From Pogonophryne albipinna (taxonomy: Eukaryota > Chordata > Actinopteri > Perciformes > Artedidraconidae), in the NCBI GenBank assembly GCA_028583405.1, contig CM053251.1, forward strand, positions 15,139,495 through 15,203,494: a stretch of 64,000 nt of DNA, written 5' to 3'. This document shows, piece by piece, positions 1 to 13,535 of the stretch. Every line of letters begins with the position of its first letter. The first letter of the stretch is position 1. A program made the translations under genes and the position numbers. Under the pieces are notes generated by a model, which did no database searches, was not told the origin of the DNA, and was given only the letters and a program-made list of their open reading frames with translations.

Positions 1-252
1 CGAGGCAGAGTGAGCGGAGAGGAGAGAGCACATCTGAGTCTTGTGGAAACAGCAGGACAACTTACCACTTGGCTGAGAGATCGATGCACTCACGCCAAGC
101 CACACAGGAAGGGTGAGTGGCCCGTAGGACGTCCGTGTACTGCCACACAGTGAGAGAGAGAGGTGCCAAAGGGACCGAGAGAGTGAAGAGACCGAGAGGG
201 AGGAAGATTACCCAAGGCCAATTTGAAAGCTTTCAGCTGGTCACTCGGAGCA
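1..252 (+). other. Possible 5' untranslated exon ending at a perfect splice donor
   Basis: This purine-rich segment (GAGAGA and GGGAGG runs) ends in AG|GTGAGT, a perfect vertebrate 5' splice-site consensus, at 252/253. A second donor-like GGTGAGTG lies near 111. The only ATG in the middle opens a frame of a few codons, so if transcribed it would be 5' untranslated. The AT-rich DNA that follows looks like intron. No promoter, CpG-rich core or protein homology is visible, and the window edge cuts the segment off. This is an inference from composition and one splice signal. Confidence 0.2.
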
Positions 253-3200
253 GGTGAGTTAACTTGTTCTTGTGAGGAACGGAGACGAATGTTGGGCAGT
301 TGCTTTCAGCTTCTGACGAGATGTTATGTATGTGCGTAGTCCTGTATCTTCACTGTTGTATGTTTATTTGCCTTTGTGTTAGTGCTGAGTGTCTTTTTTG
401 CTGTTTCAGTTGTGGCATCACTTGCAAGACGGTGCACATTTAAAGTGGTAGCCAGGTGATTAGCTGGGGAACCTCAGTATCAATCAAACTGTTATCATGC
501 TGAGCAGAGAGCAACACAACAATAGCTGCTTAACGACCTCTTCCCGCTGGGTTGTGTGTTTATTTGCACCATGTGTGGATGCTTTTGTAGTTAAAGTGCG
601 TGTGAGTGAGGATTTTCTGATTGTCACGGGTGAAATGTGTCTGAATTCCAATTACTTGGGCAATTAATAGTCGTGACAAAAGCGTGCTTTAAAACTGATT
701 AGTTGGAAGTAGTTGCATGACAAATTATCATGAAAGGCTATTCATCTACATACACTTTTTCCTTCTTCTGGGAATGTTACTGTTACGTTTGGGATAAACA
801 CTTGGCATCCTTCGAGAAGCAGGACAGTTCAACTTATTTCAAAAGAATATAGTTTGATTGTGAAAGGTAAAGAAAATTGTAATTGTGTCATTTTTTACTA
901 TTTGGTAAAAATATTGTACATTCAAACTCATGTACGATGACAGGGTTGTACTTTCATACAGTAAGTCTGAGTTGACCGTTAATATTATTGTATAGGTTTT
1001 GGCAATCTAATGGATCAACATACGCATGGGAAATGATAAAGTGTGTTCTCCCATCAGTTGCTATCTTCTAAATGAATACAGGACTCTACCTTTTTTTTGC
1101 ATTGTTGCCCAGTTAAAAAAACAACCCAAAATGCATGTGGACAATTATTAAATCCCATTACCTGCTTTTCCATCTCAGACTATTCATTATGTGTGTTTTG
1201 GTTGCTGTAGTGACTAATTATTATCTATGGTGACATTTAGAAAGCGGTCTATATGTGCTATATGTGCGCCATTTCCATGTATTCCCATGCTGTACCATTA
1301 GAATTCAGAGGCTCGATATATCCCATCATCCATCTGTGAGTGTCTCCATCCCTCTCTCAGTTTCTGTTCCTCTCCCTTTCCCATACCCCCCCCCCCCGCT
1401 TCCCTTTTTCCCCCTCCATGTCATCCCGTGAAGGTTATTTCCATATATCGAGTTGGTTTAATTTGTCAAAGTCAGCCAGACGTATTGTTCATGGTCGCAG
1501 CAGGGGAACAGGTTGGGGGGGTTTCAGTGCTGCGTATCGACAGCGTATTGGAAGCTGTGGTGATTGTATCCTGAGAGCCACAGACTGACGGAAAAAGGCA
1601 GAGAAGTAGTGGAATACGGGCAGAGAGAAAACCACCAATTCAGTTACCTTGTAAACAGAGAATCTGAGCAGTTAATCTCAGAGTTTTTTTATGAGTGTTT
1701 GTGTGTGTCGGCTGTGAGTGGAGAGGCTTGAGTTTTTCAGTGTTTTGATTCATCATATCACACACATCTCTCTGCCATGTGGATCCTGTGTCATTAAGCC
1801 GATCACTTTCTCTCTCCGATCTACTTCTCTTCCTGGATACATCAGACACCCATCACACACTCATCACACACTCTGTCTTTTGTCTTTAGCCCTTGCCGGC
1901 TCTTTATCTGTTCATTACTCACTCTCTGCCTCTCCTTCTCACACACATTTATATGCAGAATCACCCAAACTCACACAAGTGTAACTCCATTTGTGAAAGC
2001 TGCCGCTCATAAAACATGCATCCCTCATTGAATGTGGAATGAGATTGTGCGGAACTCATGTGATTGAAATTCAAATTAAATACAGATTGCTATACAGTGG
2101 TTCTGATATTATATTTTTAATGTATGAAATTGTGAGAGAGAGATCCTGTCCTTTTTATAAAATTGCGTCTGAATTGAAACGTGTATTACAATCTTACTGC
2201 GTACCCAAGATTTATGGAAATGAAATAGTGGTGACATTTCACTGACAAGAACAAATGCAAAATTATTTTAATGTTTACTCTCATTGTTTGTAGTTTCATT
2301 TATTGCGAGTCAGCCTCACATTCTCACTATATTTTCCTTGCTACATTTTCCAAATCACTTACATTTATTTTTTTGCCAATGTGCATTTGAACAAGATCGC
2401 AATAGTCTATGTGGTAATTAATAATTTACATAATACCTCATACTGGGGGAATTTTATTTTGCTCTGCGCCTGTGTTAATTGTGTTAGCTAAGCTACCGTC
2501 ATTACTTATCGTTAGGAAGACAGTTACATTTGGACATATCCAGCTCTCATTAGCGGCCGCGTCATCCATCAGTTACTGCACAGATTTAAAAACAGTCGCA
2601 TATAAGGGACTGCAGTAAAAGGACTGAAATCTTAGAGTACTTTTATGGTTAGGGATGTAGTTTTAGTTATCTTACCATGGAACAATTCTAATCATTGTTT
2701 CGTGTGAAAGTCATATTTACTTGTGCTATTAATACATTACACATGCTTTGCACATTTTTAAAAGTTTGAGAGAGTTCAATGAACGGAGCATTTTCCTGTA
2801 CTTCCACTCATGGTTCATCTTTCAAGCAGCTCCTCCTCAGCGGCCTCCTATGCGATCATCTCAGTCTGTGTGACTGCTCTGATTTATGTTTCCAAGGCAG
2901 AGGAGCCAGACGCAGGCATCTGTCTGACTGTGTGAACTGTTATCCTTCTTTCTTTCCTGCTTTATGTTAAAGCTCTCTTTTTGTACCTATGCTTTCTTCT
3001 CTCCTTCTCTTTCAATTCTTCTCCTGGGATTACTCTAGATAATTTATATTCACATTTTCAGGCATATAGTATATAGGAATGTGTGTATGTGTACCAAATG
3101 TACATTCTAGAATCATTGTGGCCAACAATGTAGAGGCATTACTGCATCCATGTATTACAACTTTGTTAAACTCAGCAAAAATATTGGATAAAATGTACTG

Positions 3201-5544
3201 AAATATATTCAAAAGCAATGCTAAATGACCCTAATCACAGTGTTTTTTGGCAGCCTTGTTACGAGCAATGTCCCGATGAATTGCATTAAAAAAAAAAATT
3301 GTTCAACATTTCAATATTTCCCTAAATACTTTTCCTTTTAAATTTGCCTTATCCTCCTTTTTTTCCACAAGCGTATCAATCAGAATATTAAAGGCTCTGA
3401 TTCAAAACTACAATCCATCAATTATTGATGTAAACTTAATGAACGTTTAATTCGGAGAAAGCCATCCTGAAAACTGAGGGGATCAGCTAGAGAGAAGAGC
3501 TGGTGAATTGTTTGGGATTAAAGAAAGTACAGTCCACTGCTCCTTGCTAATAAACAAGGAGAGATAATGGCTTCATTGCAGTTGTGATGAATATTCTGCC
3601 AACCATGGAGCCAAAACGTTTCTGCCTGTATTTTTTAAGCTAACAAAAATGAGATCAATCCGGATCAGTTTGGAAAATCACTAGTTTTTATTTTAGGTAT
3701 ATTTCGCAATGGTATAAAAACTGCAATGTAGAAATACTAAAAACTGGATATGTTTCAACAGCATTTTACAAACAGCATTTTCCTAAAGCCTAATTGGGGT
3801 TTAGTTTTCTTGTTAAAAGTTTTTTTGTATTCAACACTATCTAAGTTGAGGCTCTTTTGGTAAACCCAGACAACAGTACCATCACAGCTCTTCACTGTTG
3901 ATCTCTGCACCACAAAGTACTTTGTTAACAAAAGACGGATGAATGTGTCCAATTATGCGGATCCTATCAAGACACGTGTCTGTCTGACAGCCTTGGGTCT
4001 AACACAGCGGAGTGTGTGTCTCTGCGCTCTAATAAAAAATAATAGATGAAGAGAAAAGCAGTTGCACACTGTGACTGAAGGGCTGATGTAACACTAAGTT
4101 TGCAGTATTTGCTTGTTGGGAAGGCCTGATCGGGCAAGATGTTGTAAATTTCACATACGCAGCCCCCCCAACGGTGTAGAGTGACAGTGCTGAGAGCAGG
4201 AAAAAACAAGAATCGATGGCAGGATGTCCATAAAGCAGGTCTCTGCTCGATTCTGGACCACTGACGAAGGACATTTGTTTTTCCAAACTGTTTTGATGCT
4301 GTCGGTTTTAACTAAACAATTGATCACGCTGTAGAAGTGGTTGCTGGTTCTCTAAACAGATGTCTAATGTATATCATGAAATTATAGAAGCAGGAAAGGA
4401 GCTTGTTTTAAGCCTCTTGGGAGCTTTGTTTTACTGTGTGGTAAACAGCCAGTGGAGAGAGCAGAAATGATAAAGCTCAAAGGATCAAATATGTGAACAG
4501 CCCTCTTGATAATGGAGGATATGTGAAGGGAAGGACAACTTTTGTCACATCACACAGCACTGGGGAGATAAATTCACCTTGTTATTTAAATGTGTTAAAT
4601 CACACATCTAGATTGCTTCTATTGTCGCTGTGCTTAAGATCTCAAGAGTTCAGAGTTCAAGCAAGTGTTCTTGTACGGTAAGTATCCCAGGATACTTGGC
4701 ATGTGGTATACCTTTCCGCAGCCAGCATGTACTCTATCTTTTTTTTTTACAAGTGGCCGCCTTATGAATCTTGTGGGAATGTGCTTGAGAGGTTTTATTT
4801 TTATCCCTTATCTTCCAGTCCTCCCCAGCGTTTAGAGGATCTGGGCAGGCCATGTTAATGATCCTCATTAGCCAAGGAGCTTGAATCCAAACTGGAATTC
4901 TTCCACTTCAACCGCTACTTAACATTTGGTGTTCTTCCCCCTTCCCCGTCTGTCGCTCTCAATCTCTCTCTGCACACCGCCCTCCTTCAGCAACCCCTCA
5001 AAATGTTTCTCATCTTTTTTACTCCCTCTTCCACACTAGGAAATATTCTGTAAAGGTCTTCCATCTCTTTCAACCTCCTCTGCAGAAACATTTAAAAAAT
5101 ATATTTACTGCACAGTGCAGGTCCCTGCGTGTACCTGGGTTTGAATGGATGCACGTGTGTGATCATATAGGTGCACAGTGCTGTGTGTATTTCCTGCCAG
5201 AAAAGGAAGTGACCTTTTGATACTAGTTTTTCGCCCCTACTGTGAAATAAAAAGCTTAAAGTTCAGGCGTGTGCCCCCCCAGGCAGCCTGTGAAGGATGT
5301 TCAGATATACAAACGTGTCGACTCAAGAGACTCCTTTTAGGTGAAGGGTAAATAAGAGCTGTCTCTGTTTATACAACAACTGTGCTGCAGTCAGAGGCAG
5401 ACGCTGTGTGATACCTGCTGAGCGAGGATTATCTACAGCTGTACTGCCCTGCATCATATCGATGCTCATCTAAATATTAACTTTATCTCAACTTTATTTA
5501 AGAAGTCAAACCTCCAAAAATTGCCTTGAATACATGAATTATAC
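253..5544. other. Repeat-poor noncoding stretch, no gene seen
   Basis: AT-rich, intron-like sequence with no open frame resembling a known protein. It holds a C12 run at 1386-1397, pyrimidine-rich CT tracts around 1340-1430, 1790-1950 and 4920-5040, and a small 8-bp inverted repeat at 4680-4697 beside a donor-like GTAAGT. The 3430-3620 segment is more complex and GC-balanced and could be conserved noncoding DNA. No transposon ends were recognised. Confidence 0.5.
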
Positions 5545-5610
5545 AGAAGAAGAAGAAGAAGAAGAAGAAGAAGAAGAAGAAGAAGAAGAAGAAGAAGAAG
5601 AAGAAGAAGA
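5545..5610. repeat. (GAA)22 trinucleotide microsatellite
   Basis: A pure AGA/GAA repeat of about 66 nt that decays into GAGGAGG on its right side. The plus strand is all purine, so it could form triplex DNA. Read as protein it gives a polyglutamate stretch, which is an artefact. Confidence 0.95.
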
Positions 5611-8600
5611 GGAGGTTTGCTGTTCTGATAATGTTTCTTATTTGTGTTTCCAATTGCAAACTCTCATTGATGGAGGTAAAGGTGAAATAATTATAATCCT
5701 GCAGTTGGTATTTTTTGGAGTAATGGGATGTGTGTGGCTTGTGAAGCTCTTAAAACATGATATTTGAGCTTTTTGGAACACATGTAGTTTAAACTTTTAA
5801 CGAAAGACACTCAACTGATGAAGTGTCTGCAAATAACCTTAGAAGATCAATTCCATTCATTTAAACAAGTCCTCTCTTTCATCTTTTCACTCAGTCAAAG
5901 ACAAATGGCACCAAGCTAAAATAGTAGTTGAGTACTTACTACTCTAATTGGACCATCAGTGATCTAAACTAATTGAGAGCAAAGATGTCTTGTTGAAGTT
6001 TGAATGATGCAGCTTCATCCAAAGTAAGCATGGAGTTAAAAAGAGGAGAACATTGAAGTGCAGTAAGCCTTGTGGTCAAAGCTGTTTTTAATTTATTAAA
6101 GTCCATCTCAAGACCCAAAGTAATCGAACAAATTAAAAGCTTTTCTGGGATTTTACCAGACACGGAGGTTGAGATTTGAATTTCTTGGCTTTGAAGTCTC
6201 AACTCAAAGGTACAAACACACAGTAACTCTTGTGTCGGAAGTTACCAGGTGAAAGGAAATAACATTAGCTAGAGTTTGACCCCTGTTCTTTTGGATCGCT
6301 ACAGTAGTTTGTTGTGACAACTTAAAATGAAGTCAAACTTGTGTCCTTCACATCGGTTCAGTGCCGGATGAGATGTGGTTTAAGGAAATGTAGTATCTCC
6401 CACAATTAGATTTTATTTGAGGGGGTAGCTGGTCGAGGGGGTTATTCAGAGATGGGGCTGTTGGTGCATTAAGAAATTGTCAGGACAGGAGTACAACTTA
6501 ATCATGGTGTCCAGCTAGTTGTCTATTTAGCTTTAACTTTTAATGCATTTGAAAAATTAGCCAGAAAAACAATGGCTTACAAGATCTCTTAAAAACAAGA
6601 ATGAACCTTCTCCAGCCGCCACAGGCCGCTATAGTTAATCGATCCCAGATGACGGCATTCTCTTATGGATTTAAAAGATAAATAAATAGAAAAGCTACAA
6701 GGCAAATTTGCTTTTGCTGATAATAACATATCTGGGCAGCCTGCCAAAGTACAGTCCTTGTCTGGCAATGACAAAATAAAAATGACATTGTATGTAAATG
6801 ATTAATACTAGAGCTGCGTTTTTACAGTTTCCAGCCTACCTGACTGTGAAGCTGACAGATTACAGACATTGTTTCAGACTTTCTGCACTACATCGTAATC
6901 CCACCATTGACCTTGTGTCAAACTATGACTATTAAAAGCTACAGGCAGCTTTATAAACACATTCTGTGGATTTTATAACCTCATCTGGTATACTGTCCTG
7001 TTTCCAACTTTAACTTAGTGTCATAGTGCACATTGGGTCATTTCCCCCCCGGCTGTCAACTGTTTTCTGGGCTCATTTTGGTGATAAAAGAGGACTATCT
7101 CTCTGTACCTGTCGCTCGCTCCAGGACATAGACTCATTTCACTTTAAAAAATCACTTTATATGAATAACGGCTACAACAAGCCAATCATACCAGCACCTT
7201 CATACGCCAGTTAATTGCACATGTGATTAAGAACTAAGAAAGCGTTTTGTCTCCGTGAACTTTCCATCTGTCTGCCATTTACTAGAATGGTGTCGTTAAG
7301 TTAATTTGTCCTTAGCTCATACGAAAAGCCATTCTCATTCGCAGCACACGCTGAGCAATTATAACTGCTCCAGTTGTCTCATTTGCATAATTCCATAGAA
7401 TATGCATTTCTGATAGATTCGATTGTCCCCTTAATATGCATGACCTAGGTGTTACGGGAAGTTTTGCATGAGATAACAATAGGCTTGACTGAGCAACACT
7501 GAATGTGGATTAAGGCTATAGGTCATAGATGCATATAATTCAATGAATATATCAGCCGTGTTACAATTAAACAACCCAAACTCAATGTCAATTTCACCTT
7601 TTCCAAAAGGTTGTAGAAATGTTACAAACCCACCTTTTTCGTCATTAGTGGCTGCACTGTTAACATCAGAAATTACCTTAAAACCAACAGACATGAAGCA
7701 GGCATTTCTAAAAGAACCTCATACTCATGCCATGGAAAGGCCAGCTGAGGGAACAACTGTCAGATTATGCAGCACTGGCTGGGGGTTGACTTTTAAACCG
7801 TGTGCTTTGTCCTGTTATAATGGAGGTTGTATGTTCAGTGACTACTGTTCAAGTAACTAACATATTTCCTTTTACTCAAAACTGCTTTACTTTAATATGG
7901 CATTTATTTCCTATGTAATTGTTTTGTTGTGAGTTGAAATAGATAGAAAACTAGGAATGTCATTAGCTATTAGAAACTTATATCCCTGTTCTCATGAATG
8001 CTGTCAACTGTGTAGTTTATTGTTTTTTAAATGGTAAGAAACTCCACCCTAGTTGACACAGCCATGGCAAGTGAATTATAGGCACAAAAAGATTGACCAT
8101 GTTTCTGATTCCAGAGCTGCTTATGCTTCAGTGAAGGCTTCTACAAATACTAGGCTGCATTTTCTTTTTTAGATCAGATAATTTCTCATTCTACAACGTT
8201 TAATCTGCAGTGACATGCATAAATCAATGCAGCATCTCAGTACACACAAACAGTCTCTGTTTTCTGTTTGTTGTTTGGTTTCAGCCCCAAACCCAGATGA
8301 TATTACCCACACTCTGCAAACTTTTCATTGATCCCTCCCAATCAATATCCATCCCATTGGAGAGTGATGACACATTTTTCAACCTACTTTCATATGACAG
8401 GGGCAGAGTAACCGTCTGAAATCCATTAAGGTAGCCTGAGGGTTATGGAACATTGTAAGCATGATACATGATTTGGATGCAGTATTACATTCTTTGCAAG
8501 GCGTTGATGCTTCTGTTGCTTAAATTATTTATCATTGATTGTTCTATATTTATCGGGACATTTTTAATGTTGCAATTTGAATGGGGAGCTTTACAAAAAT

Positions 8601-9349
8601 GCATTTCAGCAAACCCCATTTTAGCATCCAGCACATTCTAGTTTCGTGATCAATTGCCGGAGTATTGGAAAGTTTACAGATAGAATAAAAACATGCATTA
8701 ATAATATTTATGAATTTGTGAGCCTTTAGAAGTGCTTAGAGGTGGATTTTTGAATTTCGAAAAGAGCAAGGCTAGCTGCGTTACCTTGGCTGCAGGCTTC
8801 ATGCTACACTATAACAGTAGCTATAGCCTGCATGTTGTTGTGTTTTCCAAAACGTTAAACTCTTTCTTTAGGGTTAATACAATATCTAATGATAAAAAGC
8901 AAGGCTTGAAATCGGGTTGGTCTTAAGCTCTCAGCTTAGAGCAATTTTCCGTGGATAAATGTCCCTCTTCAGATTTGACTGAGTGTTGATAATTTTCCGT
9001 TCACAAAATGGATAAAAAATCATCATAAAAAAATTATTGAACGCTTCCCGCTGGCGTAAGTTGGGATGAAATAAGAAGACAGTAGTTTTGTGAGGCACTT
9101 TTTATTATTTATCTGCTTTGACTTTGTATCTGTAATGCAATTATCACCACAAATGTCTGCATGTGGCTTAAATTAATTAGTGTAAAAAAGATAAACGCAG
9201 TTACAGTGGAGACGAATAGGAAATTGCTTTTCAAACATTTGTGGGGTTTCAAGATAACAATTTTTAAGGGTAACTACAGTATGATTCCCTATTACCTTCA
9301 ACACATCTATAAACTAATAATATTCAGTCTTGTCTTTACATAGTGAAAG
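5611..9349. other. Noncoding stretch, no gene seen; octamer-rich segment near 7.4 kb
   Basis: No convincing coding region and no recognised transposon. 7381-7441 holds a perfect POU octamer ATTTGCAT followed by two TATGCAT sites and is the best regulatory candidate here. The rest is AT-rich intron-like sequence. Confidence 0.5.
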
Positions 9350-9357
9350 GTAAATAC

Positions 9358-10381
9358 TAGGGCTGTCAAACGATTACAATTTTTAATCAGATTAATCACA
9401 GCTTAAAAAATAATTAATCATGATTAATCACCATTCGAACTATGTCCAAAATATGCCATTTCTTTATGTATATTGTGGGAATGGAAAGATAAATGAAAGA
9501 AGGCGGATATATCCATTTAACATACAGTATCTATGTTTATTATAACATTTTTCTGTGTGTCAAAATGAAAGACAACCCACACACCTATCAATCATCAAAC
9601 CGTGGGGTCTTAATTCATTACGTGTTGATTTCTATCAACGGGGGAGTACTTCAGGAAAGTCGACAGAGGGGGGGGGGCGGTGGCGGCTAGTGGACAGAGT
9701 GCGAACGTTGTGATCAGCTGTTTTAGCGCAGTTCTCCAGTGGGGGGGGGGAGAGAGAGTCTCCCTCCGCAGCCGGTTGGCGTAGTTTTGGCACAATTCCG
9801 TTGTACAGACCGACGTTAACAGCAGCCCTGTCTGTGCACACGGAGACCGACTCTGTCGTCCGGTGATCTAACCGCCTTCTGGAAAAGCTTCACAAGTACG
9901 TCGGTACGCAAATGCACTTTGTAACACAAGTTTCAGATTACGCACATAACCTGCGTACCATTTATGCACCCCTGTACTACAGCAAAAGTATTCTCCGTCG
10001 GGACTTCCTGCAACAACACCGACATTATCAAAGATGTTCTATTGAGAAGACGATCACTACGTGACAAAAGTTTTCAAAACCGTTTCTGGTCTTCGGTATT
10101 TCCAGACAAGTGGCTACTGAAATCAATCTTACTAACTACTGTCTGTGCAATTTACGCGAGTTGGCGGACTTTATTTTGCTTACTTTAACATCATTTTTCA
10201 TGGAGGGGCTAAGCCATCTCTTGGTATGGGTGTAGCCTACCCCAGCCATACCCTGGCGCTGCCACTGGTGGGATGTATGGGGCGGGCCATTCTGCACATG
10301 CGTTAAATGCGTTAAATATTTTAACGCAATTAATTCAAAAAATTAATTACCGCCGTTAACGCGATAATTTTGACAGCACTA
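9358..10381. mobile_element. Non-autonomous hAT-type DNA transposon, about 1.02 kb
   Basis: The ends are TAGGGCTGTCAAA on the left and, as reverse complement, TAGTGCTGTCAAA on the right. They are flanked by a perfect 8-bp duplication GTAAATAC at 9350-9357 and 10382-10389. An 8-bp duplication with TAGGG-like ends is diagnostic of the hAT superfamily. The subterminal parts are rich in ATTAATCA and TTAACGC motifs, typical of transposase-binding regions. The interior has two G-runs (9668-9677 and about 9740-9750) and no transposase frame, so movement would depend on a hAT transposase from elsewhere. The intact duplication suggests a fairly recent insertion. Confidence 0.85.
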
Positions 10382-10389
10382 GTAAATAC

Positions 10390-11417
10390 ATTTAAAATGA
10401 TAACAAATCTAGCAAGGAGGAATATAATGCATGAGAAGAAGCAGTTTATTCCTGATTATACACTACTACACAAAAGACCAAAGTTCAGCAGGCTAGGATT
10501 GTAATTAACTGTTTGAGACACTAATCCAGACATTATCTATCATTCATCAGTACACTGTCGTCTGGGTCACGGGGATTTGTAACACTTGTAGCACAACAAA
10601 TAATAATACTTTGAGCAGCTGTCAGATACCTGTAGGTGAACAGCTGAGCACCGAATGCAGAGGTAGTTCCTCTGTTACATTTACACCTCTGGAACAATTA
10701 CATAGTTGTTCTCTTAATTATCGCCGTGATATTCGAACACTAACTGTTGGAAACCGAATGACTTCCTGACAGCTACTGGGTCACAAGGCAGTAAGTACTG
10801 CTGTGCCGCTGATTAAATTCACCCAATAATTTAGCAGACATCATTGATTCCCTGCAGAGAAATGGAGAGCGAGCGTATGAGAGAGACTCCCTGTCTGTCC
10901 CCGTGCTTCCTGTAGCCCCTGCAGCGGTGGGCCAGTCAGATGCGTAATTTGGGAAATGAGCAGAAGTCAATTCCACTTAAACCGACAGTGGTGGTTGGAC
11001 ACATCGATGTTCCATGCATTGTTGACTCCCTTCATTTTCATCCTCCCTGACTTCCTCTGTTTAATTGACAAAGCGATCGAAGGGAATGAGAATGTGTGTC
11101 CTAGATTATGATTGTGTGTGTCGGTGTAATGTGGTGTGTAAATCTAAACAATCACCTACTGCTTGAACAATTTAGGACACTAGGATGTGAATAAATGAAT
11201 CAGCTGCTTCATAAGTAGAAAAGTAGAAAGTAAAGTAGTTATTATTTCATAGTATCAGTAAGAATCCATTTCTACTGAATATGTCCATGGTGATCGGTTA
11301 GATAATTAATGTATTGTTGAAATCAGTTGGTGTGAGGTAGTGAAAACAAATAAATGCTAGTGTGGGTGTTGTTTTTCCAAATCTCGGTGGACAAGTGGAG
11401 TACACAGCAGATATTAC
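10390..11417. other. Noncoding stretch between two hAT elements
   Basis: AT-rich unique-looking sequence; no gene, RNA gene or repeat boundary recognised. Confidence 0.5.
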
Positions 11418-11425
11418 AGGAACAC

Positions 11426-12565
11426 CAGTGGCGAGCCGTCAGGGCCCTGAGTCTAGGCCCTCTGTGAAGGCCTAAGATATTCAAAAAAATAATATTTGAA
11501 AACATAAAAAGAAAACATTTAAAAAAAAATATTTTTTTAAATATTTTTTGTTGTTACATTTTTCATTAGTTTTACCAAAATAACTTGATTTAATTGTATT
11601 TAAAATAACATTTCCAAATAAATAAATCCTTCGAATCTGCCTGTTCAGTTTCTGTTGGAATGTGAAGGGTTAAATGCCGTCTCTGCGAGTTACTGTGAAG
11701 ACGGGAGAGCTTGGTCCCTCTCTACATTCACAGAGGGCCAGCTATAGTAACTCAACGAGAGAGTAATATCAAATGACAGTACAATTGACCAATCATATCT
11801 TTCCTCTAAATGGGCGGGCATTATTTTCGTGGACTTTATGACAAGTTCCGCCCGCTGTGAGGTCTATGCAAGTGGTGCAGTGACGCGTCCTAAAACCCGG
11901 AAGTAAGCTTCGCTCGGATTCCCTCGACAGAAAGCAATGGGATTTCTCCATAGGGTTTTGGAAAATAGTTTGAAATAAGGTCTGTGGAAAACGAACCTGT
12001 TAGATAAATGCACGTTTTGTTCAGTCGGATAATATCCACATGTTTACCCTACTTTTATTATTTTCGAATCATAAATCTAATCGATAGATTTATGATTAGC
12101 ATAAGTTCGTTCATGATGGCTCACTTCAGTGATAGTGATGACATCGTTTGCAAAATTATTAACCGAGTCATTTTCAAGATTGAGTTACAATGATAAACTG
12201 GAGTGGCAAAGGATCAGCTGAATGACCCGCCATCAAGTGCTTCATCCAAAAGGACAGGAGGATGGACTTTGTGTTAAAGTGATTTGATCATCAAAGGTAG
12301 GCCTAAGTCATCTTCAATGTGGGCCGCCGTGCCGACTTAATTCATTTGTAATTGTTACTTGGCTGTGGGTGCCCTGTCATGATAGGTGTTTATATAAATG
12401 GTGTTGTTTTGTGTGGTAGAGGGTCGCTGTCATTGATGCGTTTTGCACCCCGGGCCACTGTTGTGATATTCCACTGAAGTATACGCTGTGACGTAATAAC
12501 TCTTCTTTTTTTTCGAGTGAAGGGGGGTCAGAGGGCCTAGGTATAAAAGTCACGGCTCGCCACTG
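11426..12565. mobile_element. Non-autonomous hAT-type DNA transposon, about 1.14 kb
   Basis: Terminal inverted repeats begin CAGTGGCGAGCCGT on both ends. The flanking 8-bp duplication AGGAACAC is perfect (11418-11425 and 12566-12573), which identifies a hAT element of a different family from the one 1 kb upstream. The interior has no transposase frame. It does contain an ETS-type CCGGAAGT at 11897-11904, a cAMP-response-like TGACGTAA near 12485, and a hairpin with 12-bp arms at 12067-12097. These may be remnants of the promoter of a full-length parent; that is inference. Confidence 0.88.
12067..12097. repeat. Perfect 12-bp inverted repeat with 7-nt loop inside the hAT element
   Basis: Arms AATCATAAATCT (12067-12078) and AGATTTATGATT (12086-12097) are exact reverse complements around the loop AATCGAT. 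No known family motif explains it. Confidence 0.8.
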
Positions 12566-12573
12566 AGGAACAC

Positions 12574-13535
12574 ACACCAGAGAGAAAAAGGGAATAAAAT
12601 ATTTTGGATCTTTGATGCGAGTACATTTTCAAAATCGATGTATGGAGAAAGGTAAACTGTGAGAAAGACACATATTGATAAGAAACATACAATCACTAGC
12701 TTACATTTCTCTTCCAAACACCACCATGGTGAGCTAAAGTCCAAGAATACAAAAGAAACCTGATTAAACATTCAGCTCTATAAATCAGTCCAATTACTGG
12801 GTTAACTTTAGATACATTTGGCAAATGTGTTTTGTCCCGGTTGCGTTGCGTTTTGAATTAGCTACAGCTCTAATTCATTCCCCTGATTGGCTTCTTCTTT
12901 AAAGCAGCAGCAGCAGCTGAGGCTCATGGTAGTATTCACAACCAAACATCATACCACAATCACAGTGATGAACACCGCTTTGGAGTTACATTTCAGATAC
13001 TTAAAACTAATGGCAATAACCTAAACCTATAGTGTCATTCCATGTTTCATTAAGCATTTCTTTCAATTCAAACTTTGAAATGGGATATTACAAAGAGGGA
13101 GACAATCCTTATGGCTCTCTGTTCCCACTGTTTAGGAGAATCCTTTTTAAAGGTTATTGTATTTCCGCCAATACCCTGAATTAGACTCTTTTCCCACTGT
13201 GATTGCAAATGCAAAATTGTACGTGAAATGTCCCATCAGGAAAAACCCCATCTGAACCGGCGCAATCTAACAGCAGTGTTTCTATGAAAGTTGTCATTAA
13301 AGCTTTGTACACTGTCATGGATCATCGCCTAATAATGAGCGTTAAGTAAGTGAAGCCCTGTAAAGTGCCTTGTGTTACTGTTAAACGATAAATGATCAGG
13401 AGGCTCAATGTTAGTGGGTCAGTCCAAAAGACATAAGATGTTAAAGCTTTTGTGGTTTCAAAATGGTAAATTGCATATTTCTGTCTGGAGTGACGACGTT
13501 CAAGGTTACTAAACACTCGCTGACAGCAGATTTCA
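12574..13535. other. Noncoding stretch, no gene seen
   Basis: Unique-looking AT-rich sequence. A short CAG-type run (AGCAGCAGCAGCAG) lies near 12903-12917. Nothing else recognised. Confidence 0.5.

Noticed and set aside
4680..4697. Donor-like GTAAGT within an 8-bp inverted repeat
   Set aside because: No acceptor or plausible exon upstream; an isolated donor match is common by chance.
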